Part shown: piece by piece, positions 1-9,730 of the stretch
Numbering within the stretch: the first letter of the stretch is position 1
Layout of the letters: every line of letters begins with the position of its first letter
NCBI RefSeq assembly: GCF_900116195.1
Contig: NZ_FOZW01000005.1
Location: 186,001 to 250,000 of the forward strand
Reading direction: 5' to 3'
DNA: 64,000 nucleotides
DNA from: Alloyangia pacifica
GTDB taxonomy: Bacteria; Pseudomonadota; Alphaproteobacteria; Rhodobacterales; Rhodobacteraceae
Notes under the pieces: model-generated
Told to the model about the DNA's origin: nothing
The model's database searches: none
What the model saw: the letters and a program-made list of their open reading frames with translations, nothing else
Position numbers and translations under genes: made by a program

Positions 1-198
1 ATGGGGCTGATGACCGACACCGACCAGGGCCTCGCGGAGATCGCGGCCGCCACGGGCTTTGCCGACCAGGCGCATCTCACGCGGAGCTTCCGCAGCGCGC
101 TCGGAGAGACGCCCGGCGCCTGGCGCCGGGCAAGAACGCGCGCGATTTCGACAAACCACGGCGGTCTGGTTCAATCACCAACAAAAATCCCGAGCTAA
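1..198 (+). CDS. AraC-family transcriptional regulator, C-terminal fragment (5' end outside window)
   Basis: The frame is open from the first base, so only about 65 C-terminal residues are visible. They match the second helix-turn-helix of AraC/XylS regulators: LAEIAAATGFADQAHLTRSF followed by a G-x-x-P-x-x-W-R-R tail, where the GFxDQxHLxRxF pattern is diagnostic. The next gene, a TonB-dependent siderophore receptor, begins 34 bases downstream on the same strand. AraC proteins beside such receptors usually sense the iron-siderophore complex and activate receptor transcription. That role is inferred from context, because the ligand-binding part is not in the window. Confidence 0.85.
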   Translation: MGLMTDTDQGLAEIAAATGFADQAHLTRSFRSALGETPGAWRRARTRAISTNHGGLVQSPTKIPS

Positions 199-232
199 TT
201 ACTCGGAAAAATTCCGTATCGTGGGACGTGAC

Positions 233-2341
233 ATGACCAGCACCCTCCGCCTGTCCTATCTGGCCAGTGCCAGCCTGCTTGCCCTTGCCGGGGCCGCGCA
301 GGCACAATCCACCGCCGACCTCTTTGATCTCGGCGAGATCGTCCTCGAGGGCGAATACGACCCGTCGGACCCGGTGCCCGGTTACGTCGCCACCACGGCG
401 CAGACCGCGACCAAGACCGGTACGCCGATCCTCGAAACGCCGCAGTCGCTCTCGGTGATCACCGGGGAACAGATCGAGGACCAGGGCGCGACCACGCTGG
501 GCGACACGCTGGGCTACACCGCCGGCGTCACCGCCCAGCCCTATGGCACCGACCCGCGCTTCGACGCGCCCACCATCCGCGGCTTCGACGGCGGCGACGC
601 GCAGTACCTGAACGGGTTGCGCATCCTGCGCGACTTCGGAGCGCCCTCCTTCGAGATCTACTCGCTGGAGCGGATCGAAGTACTGAAGGGCCCGGCCTCG
701 GTGCTCTACGGTTCGGGCATCCCGGGCGGGGTGATCAATCAAGTGCAGAAACGCGCGCAGTTCCTCAGCTTCGGCGAGGCGGGCGTCGGCGTCGGCGACC
801 CCAAGGCCTCCGAGGCCTTCGTCGACTACAACCACGTCTTCTCCGACACTTTCGCCACCCGCGTCACAGCGGTCGCCCGCGAGAGCGAGGAAGACGTCGA
901 GGAGCTGGAGAACAGCCGTCAGTACCTCGGCCTCGCCACCCGCTGGGAGCCGACCGAGGAGACGTCGCTGCAATTCCTCGGCTCGTGGCAGAAGGACAGC
1001 CCGATCACCCCGACCGGCGTGCCCTACGAGCTGATCGGCGAGGAGGATGACGAAGACCTGCGCGACTACTACGGCGGCGACACCGACGTGGACGAGAGCG
1101 ACCGCCGGGTGCTCAACCTCGGCTTCGAGCTTGCACATCAGATCAACCGGGACTGGAGCGCAGAAGCGAGCTTCCGCTACCAAAAGTTCGACTGGGATTT
1201 CACCGGCTACAACGTCTATACCGCGATGAGCAGCTACGGCCTCGTCGACCGGGTGGTCACCAGGCAACACGAGGACAACTTCACCCAGAACCTCGACTTC
1301 CGGATCAGGGGCCACGCCGAGACCGGCGAGGTGGCGCACGCCCTGCTCTTCGGGCTCGACCTGCGCCGCTACGGAATGGACGACGAGACGCGCTTCTACT
1401 ATCCCGGCGGAACTCCCTTCCCGGCGCATCCCGACGACAGCGCCGGCCTGCCCGCAGTCGGCTACGTTCAGCAGCGCGACCTGACGCTGACGCAGCTCGG
1501 GGTCTACGCGCAGGACGAGATGGCGATCGGCAACTGGCGCGCCTCTCTGGCGCTGCGCCACGACTGGGCCGAGCAGAGCGGCGATGTCTCCCTCGGCGGC
1601 GTGCCCTATGACGCCGACCGCAAGGACGAGGCCACGACCGGCCGCGCCGGGCTCTCCTACGTATTCGCCAACGGCGTTGCGCCCTACCTCAGCTTCACCA
1701 CCTCCTTCGATCCCGAACTCGGTACCGACTACCTTGGCAAGACCTACGAGCCGACCACCGGCCGACAGTGGGAGCTGGGCGTGAAGTACCAGCCGCTCGG
1801 CTTCAACGGCTTCTTCAGCGCGGCGCTCTACGAGCTGACGCAGGAAAACGTGCTGGCCGCCTCGAGCGACAGCGAATATGCCTACTCGCAGATCGGCGAA
1901 GTGCGCTCGCAGGGGCTCGAGCTTGAGGGCACCGTGGATCTCGAGAATGGCTGGACCCTGCGCGGCGCCTATACTCGCAACCTCACCGAGCAGACCAAGG
2001 GCGACAACGAGGGCAAGCAACTGCCCAACGCGCCGCTGCACAACGCCAGCCTTTGGGCCAACTACAGCTTCGCTCCCGATGCCGCGCTGGCCGGGCTCAC
2101 CCTCGGCGGCGGCGCGCGCTACATCGGCGAGCGCTATGGCGACGCGCCGAACGCCATGGCACTGGACTCGGTCACCCTGTTCGACCTGCAGGCCTCCTAC
2201 GCGATCACCGAGGACATGCAGCTCTCGGTCAACGTCAGCAACCTGACCGACGAAGCCTATGTCGCCTCCTGCACCCAGTACTACGGCTGCTACTACGGCG
2301 ACGGCCGCACGGTGCAGGCGCGCCTGACCTACAAATGGTGA
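233..2341 (+). CDS. TonB-dependent siderophore receptor
   Basis: A 702-residue outer-membrane receptor that would import a ferric siderophore using TonB energy. The ATG at 233 gives a clean signal peptide ending AAQA/QS near residue 24; the longer open frame upstream lacks one. A TonB-box-like EIVLEG lies at about 35-40. The plug domain (about 65-190) has the family pattern ETPQSLSVITxEQI, then a PTIRGF segment and a LKGPASVLYGSGIPGGVIN segment. The remainder is beta-barrel sequence, and the protein ends in an aromatic residue (LTYKW), the outer-membrane insertion signal. The length is normal for siderophore receptors. The upstream AraC regulator and downstream ABC protein support an iron-uptake unit. 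The exact siderophore cannot be read from sequence. Confidence 0.95.
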   Translation: MTSTLRLSYLASASLLALAGAAQAQSTADLFDLGEIVLEGEYDPSDPVPGYVATTAQTATKTGTPILETPQSLSVITGEQIEDQGATTLGDTLGYTAGVTAQPYGTDPRFDAPTIRGFDGGDAQYLNGLRILRDFGAPSFEIYSLERIEVLKGPASVLYGSGIPGGVINQVQKRAQFLSFGEAGVGVGDPKASEAFVDYNHVFSDTFATRVTAVARESEEDVEELENSRQYLGLATRWEPTEETSLQFLGSWQKDSPITPTGVPYELIGEEDDEDLRDYYGGDTDVDESDRRVLNLGFELAHQINRDWSAEASFRYQKFDWDFTGYNVYTAMSSYGLVDRVVTRQHEDNFTQNLDFRIRGHAETGEVAHALLFGLDLRRYGMDDETRFYYPGGTPFPAHPDDSAGLPAVGYVQQRDLTLTQLGVYAQDEMAIGNWRASLALRHDWAEQSGDVSLGGVPYDADRKDEATTGRAGLSYVFANGVAPYLSFTTSFDPELGTDYLGKTYEPTTGRQWELGVKYQPLGFNGFFSAALYELTQENVLAASSDSEYAYSQIGEVRSQGLELEGTVDLENGWTLRGAYTRNLTEQTKGDNEGKQLPNAPLHNASLWANYSFAPDAALAGLTLGGGARYIGERYGDAPNAMALDSVTLFDLQASYAITEDMQLSVNVSNLTDEAYVASCTQYYGCYYGDGRTVQARLTYKW

Positions 2342-2442
2342 TGGCTTTCACCTGACAAGCCGGGGTCCCGCGTCTATGGATGCGGGGCCCCTCGCTGCCT
2401 TTTCTGGGCAGCAGTGCACCAGGACCCTCGGGAGACAGCCGG

Positions 2443-4143
<1,701 letters not shown>

Positions 4144-4192
4144 GAGCCGCGGCGAGGCGCTCGAGCGGCGCGCCTCTCCTGCTTCCACATGG

Positions 4193-4240
4193 TCAAAATA
4201 TCCCGGGGGAGTCCGCACAGCGGACGGGGGCAGAGCCCCC
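4193..4240. repeat. Intergenic double-hairpin element (Rhodobacterales-type repeat candidate)
   Basis: Two adjacent perfect hairpins sit between the ABC gene and the convergent motE-like gene. The first is GTCCGC-ACA-GCGGAC (4211-4225). The second is GGGGGC-AGA-GCCCCC (4226-4240). They are preceded by the AAATATCCCGGGGGA block at 4197-4211. The composite resembles a short intergenic element I recall from many Rhodobacterales genomes, where it lies 3' of genes. That identification is from memory and only one copy is present here. It could serve as a bidirectional transcription end for the two converging genes. Confidence 0.45.
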
Positions 4241-4344
4241 GCGCGCCTCCATATCAAATCCCCTTTCGCACCCTTGCCAGTCGCCGGACATGCAAAGACG
4301 CCGACCCACACACACGGGCCGGCGCCTTCACGAGGGAACCTGGA

Positions 4345-4998
4345 TCAGAGACGGATGTCGTCGAGGCGCTGGTCGCCGGGCAGCTTCGAGCGTTCGAGGA
4401 TGATCTGCGAGATCGCCCGCGCCCGCACCGGGCTCAGCGCCGCCATGATCGGCGCCGCGTCGCGCTCGTTCATCGTGCCCAGCACCATGACCGAGACCTC
4501 GATGTCGAGATCGTTCATGATGGTCGCCGCATCCTTCGGCTTCATGTTCCGATAGAGCGCGACCAGCCGGTCGACGTCGGAGGTATGCGCGGCCTTGACC
4601 TTCTCGAGCAGCCCCTCGAGTTCCACCTTCAGATCCGCCAGCTGCTGCTGTTCGACCTCGAGCGTTTCGCGCGCGAGATCGAGTTCCGCCTCGCGCTGCG
4701 CGTAGCGGTCCTTCTGCGCCAGAAGAAGTTCGCGCTCGGCACGGATGGAGGCAAGCAGTTCCTCGGGCCCGCCCTCGCAGAGCATCGCCGGATCCGCGGC
4801 GGCCTCGGTGGCGGCGCCCGGCACGGGAGCCGGCTCCGGCTCGCTGCTCGCGGCAGAAGCCGCGGCAACGAACATGGTCTGCTCCGGCTGCTGCTGTTGC
4901 GTCTTCGCGGCGAATTGCGGCTCGTTCGCCAGGGTCACACCGATCTTGCCAATCACGGCGACGGCCAGGCCGATGAGGAGGAAGGTGATGGGGCGCAT
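4345..4998 (-). CDS. motE: MotE-family flagellar protein
   Basis: A 217-residue protein with an N-terminal membrane anchor or uncleaved signal (residues 3-23, FLLIGLAVAVIGKIGVTLA), an Ala/Pro-rich linker, a coiled coil (about 85-135) and a C-terminal MgtE-N-like domain (VDRLVALYRNMKPKDAATIMNDL...). This architecture matches MotE, described in Sinorhizobium meliloti as a periplasmic chaperone for the motility protein MotC. It is the last gene of a minus-strand operon fliL-fliM-small protein-motE, five bases after its upstream neighbour. The presence of MotE implies a MotC-like partner; the best candidate in the window is the large secreted TPR protein at 21234-23090. Confidence 0.8.
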   Translation of the reverse strand: MRPITFLLIGLAVAVIGKIGVTLANEPQFAAKTQQQQPEQTMFVAAASAASSEPEPAPVPGAATEAAADPAMLCEGGPEELLASIRAERELLLAQKDRYAQREAELDLARETLEVEQQQLADLKVELEGLLEKVKAAHTSDVDRLVALYRNMKPKDAATIMNDLDIEVSVMVLGTMNERDAAPIMAALSPVRARAISQIILERSKLPGDQRLDDIRL

Positions 4999-5003
4999 GG
5001 GTC

Positions 5004-5369
5004 TCAGGCCTCGCGGTTGCGCACGGTTTCGAAGAACCCGCGTACCAGTTCGGACTTTCCGGAGACGGAGGCCGTGCCCACGGGGCGGCTCGGGCGATCG
5101 CGCGTGGTGCGGAACGAGGCCGCCTCGCCGCGGCTCAACTCCGGTTCACGCTGGCGCCGGCCACGGGAATCCGCAGCCTGTTCGCCAGCATCGCGCAGGG
5201 CCGAAACCGTCGATTCCGATTTGTCCACCGCAGCAGAGAAACTGCCGATCATCGGCTCCAGGTCGCGCAGCGCCGCCATCAGCACCCGGACGCGACGATC
5301 CACGACCCAAGCGTAGGTCAGCGTCCCGACGAGAAGCACCAGAATGGCAATGTCAATCAAGAAGGACAT
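5004..5369 (-). CDS. Small membrane-anchored flagellar-cluster protein (DUF6468-like)
   Basis: A 121-residue protein with one N-terminal transmembrane helix (about residues 3-22, FLIDIAILVLLVGTLTYAWV), a short helical segment to about residue 60, and a charged, probably disordered tail rich in Arg, Ser and Glu. The start at 5369 overlaps the end of fliM by 17 bases and gives the membrane helix at the extreme N-terminus; a longer in-frame extension lies wholly inside fliM and is rejected. I recall small proteins of unknown function, annotated DUF6468, at this position next to alphaproteobacterial fliM, but I cannot verify membership. The role is unknown; location suggests a motor or export accessory protein. 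Confidence 0.65.
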   Translation of the reverse strand: MSFLIDIAILVLLVGTLTYAWVVDRRVRVLMAALRDLEPMIGSFSAAVDKSESTVSALRDAGEQAADSRGRRQREPELSRGEAASFRTTRDRPSRPVGTASVSGKSELVRGFFETVRNREA

Positions 5370-6294
5370 TGGGCAAATCCTCTTCTTCGTACAATTTTTC
5401 AGAAACTTTGAGGGCAATCTTGCCGTTCTTTCGGCGCCCCACCTCGGCCCGCGCGATATGCTTGCCGGTGACGCAAAGGGTGACCGGATCATCGATCTGC
5501 ACCCCCAGGTCGAGCACCTGCCCAGGCACCCAGGAGAGCACCTCGCGCAGCGAGATCCGCGCCTCTCCGAGGACCGCGGCAACCGGAATGTTGGTGGTGC
5601 CCAGCTTGTCGGTCAGCTTCATGCGCCAGCCGGTGTCGCCACCGAGCTGCCCGCCGGTGAAGTTCTGCGACAGCACGTCGCTCACCGCGTCGAGGGCTGT
5701 GGTCGGCAGCAGGAAGACCATCTCGCCGATGCGGTCCTCGATATTGATCCGCAGCACCGCCCGCGCACAGGAGCTTGTCGGCGGCGCCAGAAGCAGCGCC
5801 TTGGGGTTGGTCTCCAGATGGCTGATCTCGAAGCTCACCGGCGTGACCTTTTCGAAGGCCACCGAAAGCTCCTTGAGCGTCTCCTCGCAGAACGCCTTGC
5901 CGATGCGCTTTTCAATGCTGGTGAAGCTGCGCGGGGCGCGCGGGCTTTCCGGCACCGTGCGACCGCCGAAGGTGATCTCGAGGATCGAATAGAGCAGTTC
6001 CGGCCGCAGCGCCGCCGCGATTGTGCCACTCCATTCCGCCGCCTCGGTCACGCCGATCAGCGAAGGCTCCGACAGCGAGTCGATCGCATCCTGACACGTC
6101 AGGTAGTCGACCTTGTCGAGCGAAACGTCGACCATGGCCCCAAGATAGGCCTTGAGCACCTGTGCCAGCGACAGGGCGAAGCGGTCGAACACCACCTCGA
6201 GCATCGGCAGCCGCGCGTAGGAGCGCTTGGCGCGTTCGACAATCAGCTCCTCGACGGCGCGCGTGTCGATGGTGATCGTGCTTTGCTCGGTCAT
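5353..6294 (-). CDS. fliM: Flagellar motor switch protein FliM
   Basis: A 313-residue protein of the FliM fold. The middle CheC-like domain includes LIGVTEAAEWSGTIAAALRPELLYSILEITFGG, and the C-terminal SpoA domain includes VAAVLGEARISLREVLSWVPGQVLDLG. FliM links FliG to FliN in the C ring and sets rotation sense. One family hallmark is missing: the N-terminal CheY-P-binding peptide (LSQxEIDxLL) is not present, and the protein begins MTEQSTITIDTRAVEELIVERA. The gene starts inside the end of fliL (ATGA at 6291-6294) and overlaps the small gene downstream. It is cotranscribed with fliL from the divergent promoter region shared with fliF. Confidence 0.93.
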   Translation of the reverse strand: MTEQSTITIDTRAVEELIVERAKRSYARLPMLEVVFDRFALSLAQVLKAYLGAMVDVSLDKVDYLTCQDAIDSLSEPSLIGVTEAAEWSGTIAAALRPELLYSILEITFGGRTVPESPRAPRSFTSIEKRIGKAFCEETLKELSVAFEKVTPVSFEISHLETNPKALLLAPPTSSCARAVLRINIEDRIGEMVFLLPTTALDAVSDVLSQNFTGGQLGGDTGWRMKLTDKLGTTNIPVAAVLGEARISLREVLSWVPGQVLDLGVQIDDPVTLCVTGKHIARAEVGRRKNGKIALKVSEKLYEEEDLPNVLLD

Positions 6295-6875
6295 TGGATG
6301 ATCAGGTCCGCGATGAGAAATTCCAGCGGCGCCTCGCTGTCGGTGATCGCCCGCGCGCGGCGCAGCAGTTCGGCCTTGAGCCGGGCCAGCCCGATCGACC
6401 CCTGCAGGTCGCTCTCGTTGAGCTGCCGCAGGTAGTCCTGGAAACTGTCACGCAGGAAAAGCTGACGGTTCTCGATGGCCTCGGCCCCCGGAATCGAATT
6501 GTCGTAGATCAGCGCAAGGTTCAGCTTGAGAAAGCGCGAGGTCTGCCGCCCGGTCGCGGTGGTCGCCGTGATATTGACGATGATTTCCTGGAACGGCAGC
6601 GAGATGATGTTCTTGGTCGTCCCGGACCCAGCGCCCCCCGCACCGATCGCCGCTGGCGAGGCGGCGGGCGAGGCCGACGGCGCGTGTCCTGCAGCCTGAT
6701 CCTGCGGCGCATCCTTACCGGAAATCATCGCGGTCAGCCGTTCCGGCCCGGCCGCAGCCACCAGCCCGGCCAGAAGAGCCACGGCACAAGCGAAGGCAAT
6801 CGCAAGGACGATCACCAGCTTCCCCCGCTTTGAGGTGCCGTCGGTATTGCTCTCGGTCATTGTCGCGTCAGCCAT
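6291..6875 (-). CDS. fliL: Flagellar basal body-associated protein FliL
   Basis: A 194-residue inner-membrane protein with a short cytoplasmic N-terminus, one transmembrane helix (about 20-42), an Ala/Pro linker and a periplasmic FliL domain (SLPFQEIIVNITATT...RFLKLNLALIYDN...FLIADLIIQ). FliL proteins surround the stator and support torque or stator recruitment. It is the first gene of the minus-strand operon and diverges from fliF across 147 bases. A second FliL-like protein is encoded at 26251-26892. Confidence 0.9.
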   Translation of the reverse strand: MADATMTESNTDGTSKRGKLVIVLAIAFACAVALLAGLVAAAGPERLTAMISGKDAPQDQAAGHAPSASPAASPAAIGAGGAGSGTTKNIISLPFQEIIVNITATTATGRQTSRFLKLNLALIYDNSIPGAEAIENRQLFLRDSFQDYLRQLNESDLQGSIGLARLKAELLRRARAITDSEAPLEFLIADLIIQ

Positions 6876-7022
6876 GGACCGTCTTTGAAAGTGGTGGTTA
6901 ATCTTGTTCGACTATGCGTGGAATCTTCAAATTAAGCAAGCAGAACTTCCGGTATAGTTCTTGAGTACCAAGAACAGTTGTGTTTATTCTTGCCGCAGGC
7001 GACACCATAGGGCGCAGGACAC
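6876..7022. promoter_or_regulatory. Divergent fliL/fliF promoter region with TTCTTG dyad
   Basis: This 147-base AT-richer gap separates divergent fliL and fliF. It contains a perfect 7-bp inverted repeat GTTCTTG-AGTAC-CAAGAAC (6957-6975) and a further ATTCTTG at 6986-6992. A CAAG at 6937 lies 32 bases from the CAAG in the dyad. The same hexamer recurs in other promoter gaps of the cluster. The dyad lies 48-66 bases upstream of the fliF start codon, suitable for an operator. No convincing sigma-54 or sigma-70 box was identified. Operator function is inferred. Confidence 0.55.
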
Positions 7023-8735
7023 GTGCAGGCGATACTGGAAAATCTCAAATCGCTGGGCTGGCGACGGCTCTCGGTGCTTGGAGGAACGGGTCTTGCCCTT
7101 GTTCTTGCGGTGTTTTTCGGCCTCTCGGTCATCACCACGCCGGACTATGTTTCTCTCTACCGCGACCTGAATCCGGCAGATGCCGCCCGCATCGTCGACT
7201 CGCTCGAAGCCGCCGGCATCCGCAGCCGCACCGACACTGCGGGCACCGCGGTCAGCGTGCCGGCCGAGGACATGGCCCGCGCCCGCATGGAGCTGGCCTC
7301 GCTCGGCCTGCCCAACGAGGGCACGCCGGGCTGGGAGCTTTTCGACGAACAGAGCGGTCTGGGCATGAACAGCTTCATGCAACGAGTGAACCGGATGCGC
7401 GCCATGGAAGGCGAGCTTGCACGCTCGATCCAGACCATCGACGGCGTCGAGGCGGCTCGCGTCCACCTCGTCATGCCCGAACGCGAGCCGTTTTCGCGCG
7501 AGCGCCCCACCCCTTCGGCTTCGGTGATCGTCCGCGGCTCGCGGCAGATCGGGATGAAGCAGGCGCATGCGATTCGCTCTCTGGTTGCATCCGCCGTGCC
7601 CGACCTCGCCCCGGCGCAGGTCACCGTGCTCTCGGCCTCGGGCGAAACGATCCTCGCCGACGACGGCGAGGCGGGCAGTGAGGCGTCGCTGCAATCGGCC
7701 CGGGCGCAGATCGAGGACCGGCTGAGCCAGCGGATCACCCAAATCCTTTCGGCCCGGGTCGGTGCCGGCAACGCCCGCGTCACGGTCAGCGTCGATCTGA
7801 CGAGCGAGCGGCAGGTTGTGCGCGAGCAGACCTACGACCCCGACCAGCGGGTGGTGCGCTCGACCGAGACCCGCGAGGAAACCACCCAGGACCAGCGAGC
7901 CGCCAGCGGCGAGGTCGGCGTCGCCGACGACGTGCCCGCCGCGCTCGCCGATGCGGTGCCCGGGACGAATTCGAACAGCTCGAACACCAACAACGAGATC
8001 GTCAACTACGAGATCGGCGGCAAACAGGTCGAGACGGTGCGCGAGCCCGGCGATGTGGAACGCATGTCGGTCGCGGTATTGATCAACGGCATCTACAACG
8101 TGCAGCCTGACGGCTCGGTGGAGTACGAGGAACGTGGCCCCGACGAGTTGGAGCGCCTGCAGGCGCTGGTGCAGAGCGCCATGGGCTTCGACGAGGCGCG
8201 CGGCGACTCGATCGAGGTGGTGAGCCTGCGCTTCATGGACTACTCGATGGACGTCGGCGAGCCGGTGGCCCGCAGCTTCACGCAGGTTCTCTCCGAAAAC
8301 ATTGGCACGATCCTGCGCGGCCTCTTCGCGCTGGGTCTGGTCGCCGCGGTGCTCGCTTTCGCGGTGCGCCCGGCGCTGTCCAAACTGATGGCCGCCAATG
8401 GCGAGGTCGAAGGCCCCAAGGCGGGCGGCCTGCCGGCCCCGGATGCCGCGCCTGCCCTCCCGGGCGCAAAGGCGCCGCCGGGACTTCCCGGGCAGTCCAA
8501 CGTGACGCAGCTCCACGCCGGGCAGCAGGGCGGCGCAGGCGCCGAGCAGGTCTTCCACAGCGGCACGGTGCTCGATCCGATTCCGGAGGGCGGCGAAGAG
8601 ATGGTGTCCTTCGCCTCGGTGCAGGGTGGCGTGCAGCGTGGCTGGATCAACACCGTCGGTGAGCTGATCGAACGCGAGCCCGACGACGCGATCAAGGTGG
8701 TCAAAAGCTGGCTTGCAGAAGGGTCCGCGACATGA
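7023..8735 (+). CDS. fliF: Flagellar MS-ring protein FliF
   Basis: A 570-residue protein starting at GTG (7023) behind a GCAGGAC-like ribosome site. It has two membrane helices (about 18-40 and 430-455) flanking a large periplasmic ring-building region with YscJ/FliF motifs: DYVSLYRDLNPADAARIVDSL, LASLGLPNEGTPGWELFD and TIDGVEAARVHLVMPER. The C-terminal cytoplasmic tail binds FliG. FliF nucleates basal-body assembly and houses the export gate. It heads a plus-strand operon fliF-fliH-fliN-fliP-fliG with ATGA junctions, typical of translational coupling. Its promoter region carries the TTCTTG dyad. Confidence 0.95.
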   Translation: MQAILENLKSLGWRRLSVLGGTGLALVLAVFFGLSVITTPDYVSLYRDLNPADAARIVDSLEAAGIRSRTDTAGTAVSVPAEDMARARMELASLGLPNEGTPGWELFDEQSGLGMNSFMQRVNRMRAMEGELARSIQTIDGVEAARVHLVMPEREPFSRERPTPSASVIVRGSRQIGMKQAHAIRSLVASAVPDLAPAQVTVLSASGETILADDGEAGSEASLQSARAQIEDRLSQRITQILSARVGAGNARVTVSVDLTSERQVVREQTYDPDQRVVRSTETREETTQDQRAASGEVGVADDVPAALADAVPGTNSNSSNTNNEIVNYEIGGKQVETVREPGDVERMSVAVLINGIYNVQPDGSVEYEERGPDELERLQALVQSAMGFDEARGDSIEVVSLRFMDYSMDVGEPVARSFTQVLSENIGTILRGLFALGLVAAVLAFAVRPALSKLMAANGEVEGPKAGGLPAPDAAPALPGAKAPPGLPGQSNVTQLHAGQQGGAGAEQVFHSGTVLDPIPEGGEEMVSFASVQGGVQRGWINTVGELIEREPDDAIKVVKSWLAEGSAT

Positions 8736-9400
8736 GCTTCATCTTCGACCGCAACTTCGACACCGAGGCCGATGCGCAGCGGCGCGGCGAGCAGGTCAAG
8801 GCCGGCGCGATCTATACCCGCGCGGAGTTCGACGCGGCGGTGAGCGCGGCCCGGACCGAGGGGTTCGAGGCAGGGCTCACCCAGGGCCGCGACGAGGCCT
8901 CCAATGCCGCGCAGCAGAACACCAGCGCCCGCCAGGCCAGTGCCATCGAGGCGGTGGCCCCCGCGCTGCAGGCGCTGTTCGCGGACGCCGATCACCACCA
9001 CGCGGTGCTGGAGTCGCAGATGGTCGGCTTCGCGCTCTCGGTGCTGCGTCAGGTGGCGCCCGCGACCGGTGCGGCCCTTGCCGAGCAGGAAGCGCTGCAG
9101 GAAGCCCGCGGCGTCGTGCGCATGGCGCTCGGCGCGGCCGAGCTGAAACTGCGCTTTGCACCCGAGGTCACCGAGAGCAGCGCCGCGGAGATCCACCGCG
9201 TGGCCCGACAGTCCGGCTTTGGCGGGCGCATCGAGATCAAGCCCGACCCGGCCTTGGCGACAGGCGATGTCCGCGCCGAATGGGACCACGGGGTGATGAC
9301 CTACAGTTTCAACGACATCTGCGAACGCATCCTCGGCGCGCTGGAAAGCAGCAAGGCCAGCATCGACGCGGCGATCGGGCAGGATCAGGCAGGAGAATAA
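8732..9400 (+). CDS. fliH: Flagellar export apparatus protein FliH
   Basis: A 222-residue hydrophilic, alanine-rich helical protein immediately downstream of fliF (ATGA overlap) and upstream of fliN. The C-terminal half (LRFAPEVTESSAAEIHRVARQSGFGGRIEIKPDPALATGDVRAEW) is the FliH/YscL signature, including the RIEIKPDPALxxGDxRxEW segment. FliH is the stator-like regulator that couples the FliI ATPase to the C ring and export gate. No fliI gene is present in the window, so its partner must be encoded elsewhere. Confidence 0.85.
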   Translation: MSFIFDRNFDTEADAQRRGEQVKAGAIYTRAEFDAAVSAARTEGFEAGLTQGRDEASNAAQQNTSARQASAIEAVAPALQALFADADHHHAVLESQMVGFALSVLRQVAPATGAALAEQEALQEARGVVRMALGAAELKLRFAPEVTESSAAEIHRVARQSGFGGRIEIKPDPALATGDVRAEWDHGVMTYSFNDICERILGALESSKASIDAAIGQDQAGE

Positions 9401-9403
9401 GAC

Positions 9404-9730
9404 ATGATGGACGAGGCAGAGACCAAGCAGGCCGAAACCGGGGCCGCCGCGGCCGCCCCGAAGCCGGCAGAGAGCGGTCAGGGCATCGACGCGATGCTCA
9501 ACGTCGGGCTGAACGTACAGATCGTTCTGGGCCAGACCCGCATGCCGATCGCGCAGCTGCTGAAGCTCAGCCGCGGCTCGATCATCGAGCTGGACAAGAG
9601 CATAGGTCAGCCGGTCGAGGTGATGATCAACGAACGCCTGGTGGCGCGCGGCGACCTGGTGCGCCTGCCCGACGACCGGCTCGGCGTCTCGCTGATCGAG
9701 ATCGTCAAGGACTACGTGTCCGAAGAATGA
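9404..9730 (+). CDS. fliN: Flagellar motor switch protein FliN
   Basis: A 108-residue protein with a short disordered N-terminus and a single SpoA domain: NVGLNVQIVLGQTRMPIAQLLKLSRGSIIELDKSIGQPVEVMINERLVARGDLVRLPDDRLGVSLIEI. This is the standard FliN size and sequence pattern. It forms the base of the C ring and docks FliH during export. The start is preceded by GGAG at good spacing. Its stop overlaps the fliP start (ATGA at 9727-9730). Confidence 0.95.
   Translation: MMDEAETKQAETGAAAAAPKPAESGQGIDAMLNVGLNVQIVLGQTRMPIAQLLKLSRGSIIELDKSIGQPVEVMINERLVARGDLVRLPDDRLGVSLIEIVKDYVSEE

Noticed and set aside
77-2041. A 654-codon open frame antisense to the siderophore receptor
   Set aside because: It has Arg/Ala/Val-rich shadow composition with no family motif, and the plus-strand receptor fully explains the region. 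Similar long antisense frames over other genes were dismissed for the same reason.
4144-4344. A small gene between the ABC transporter and motE
   Set aside because: Open frames here run into hairpin repeats and the motE antisense strand, with no start signal or conserved features.
8713-9726. An upstream extension of the fliP frame giving a 621-residue protein
   Set aside because: The extension is out-of-frame sequence of fliH and fliN; fliP has a proper signal and ATGA start at 9727.
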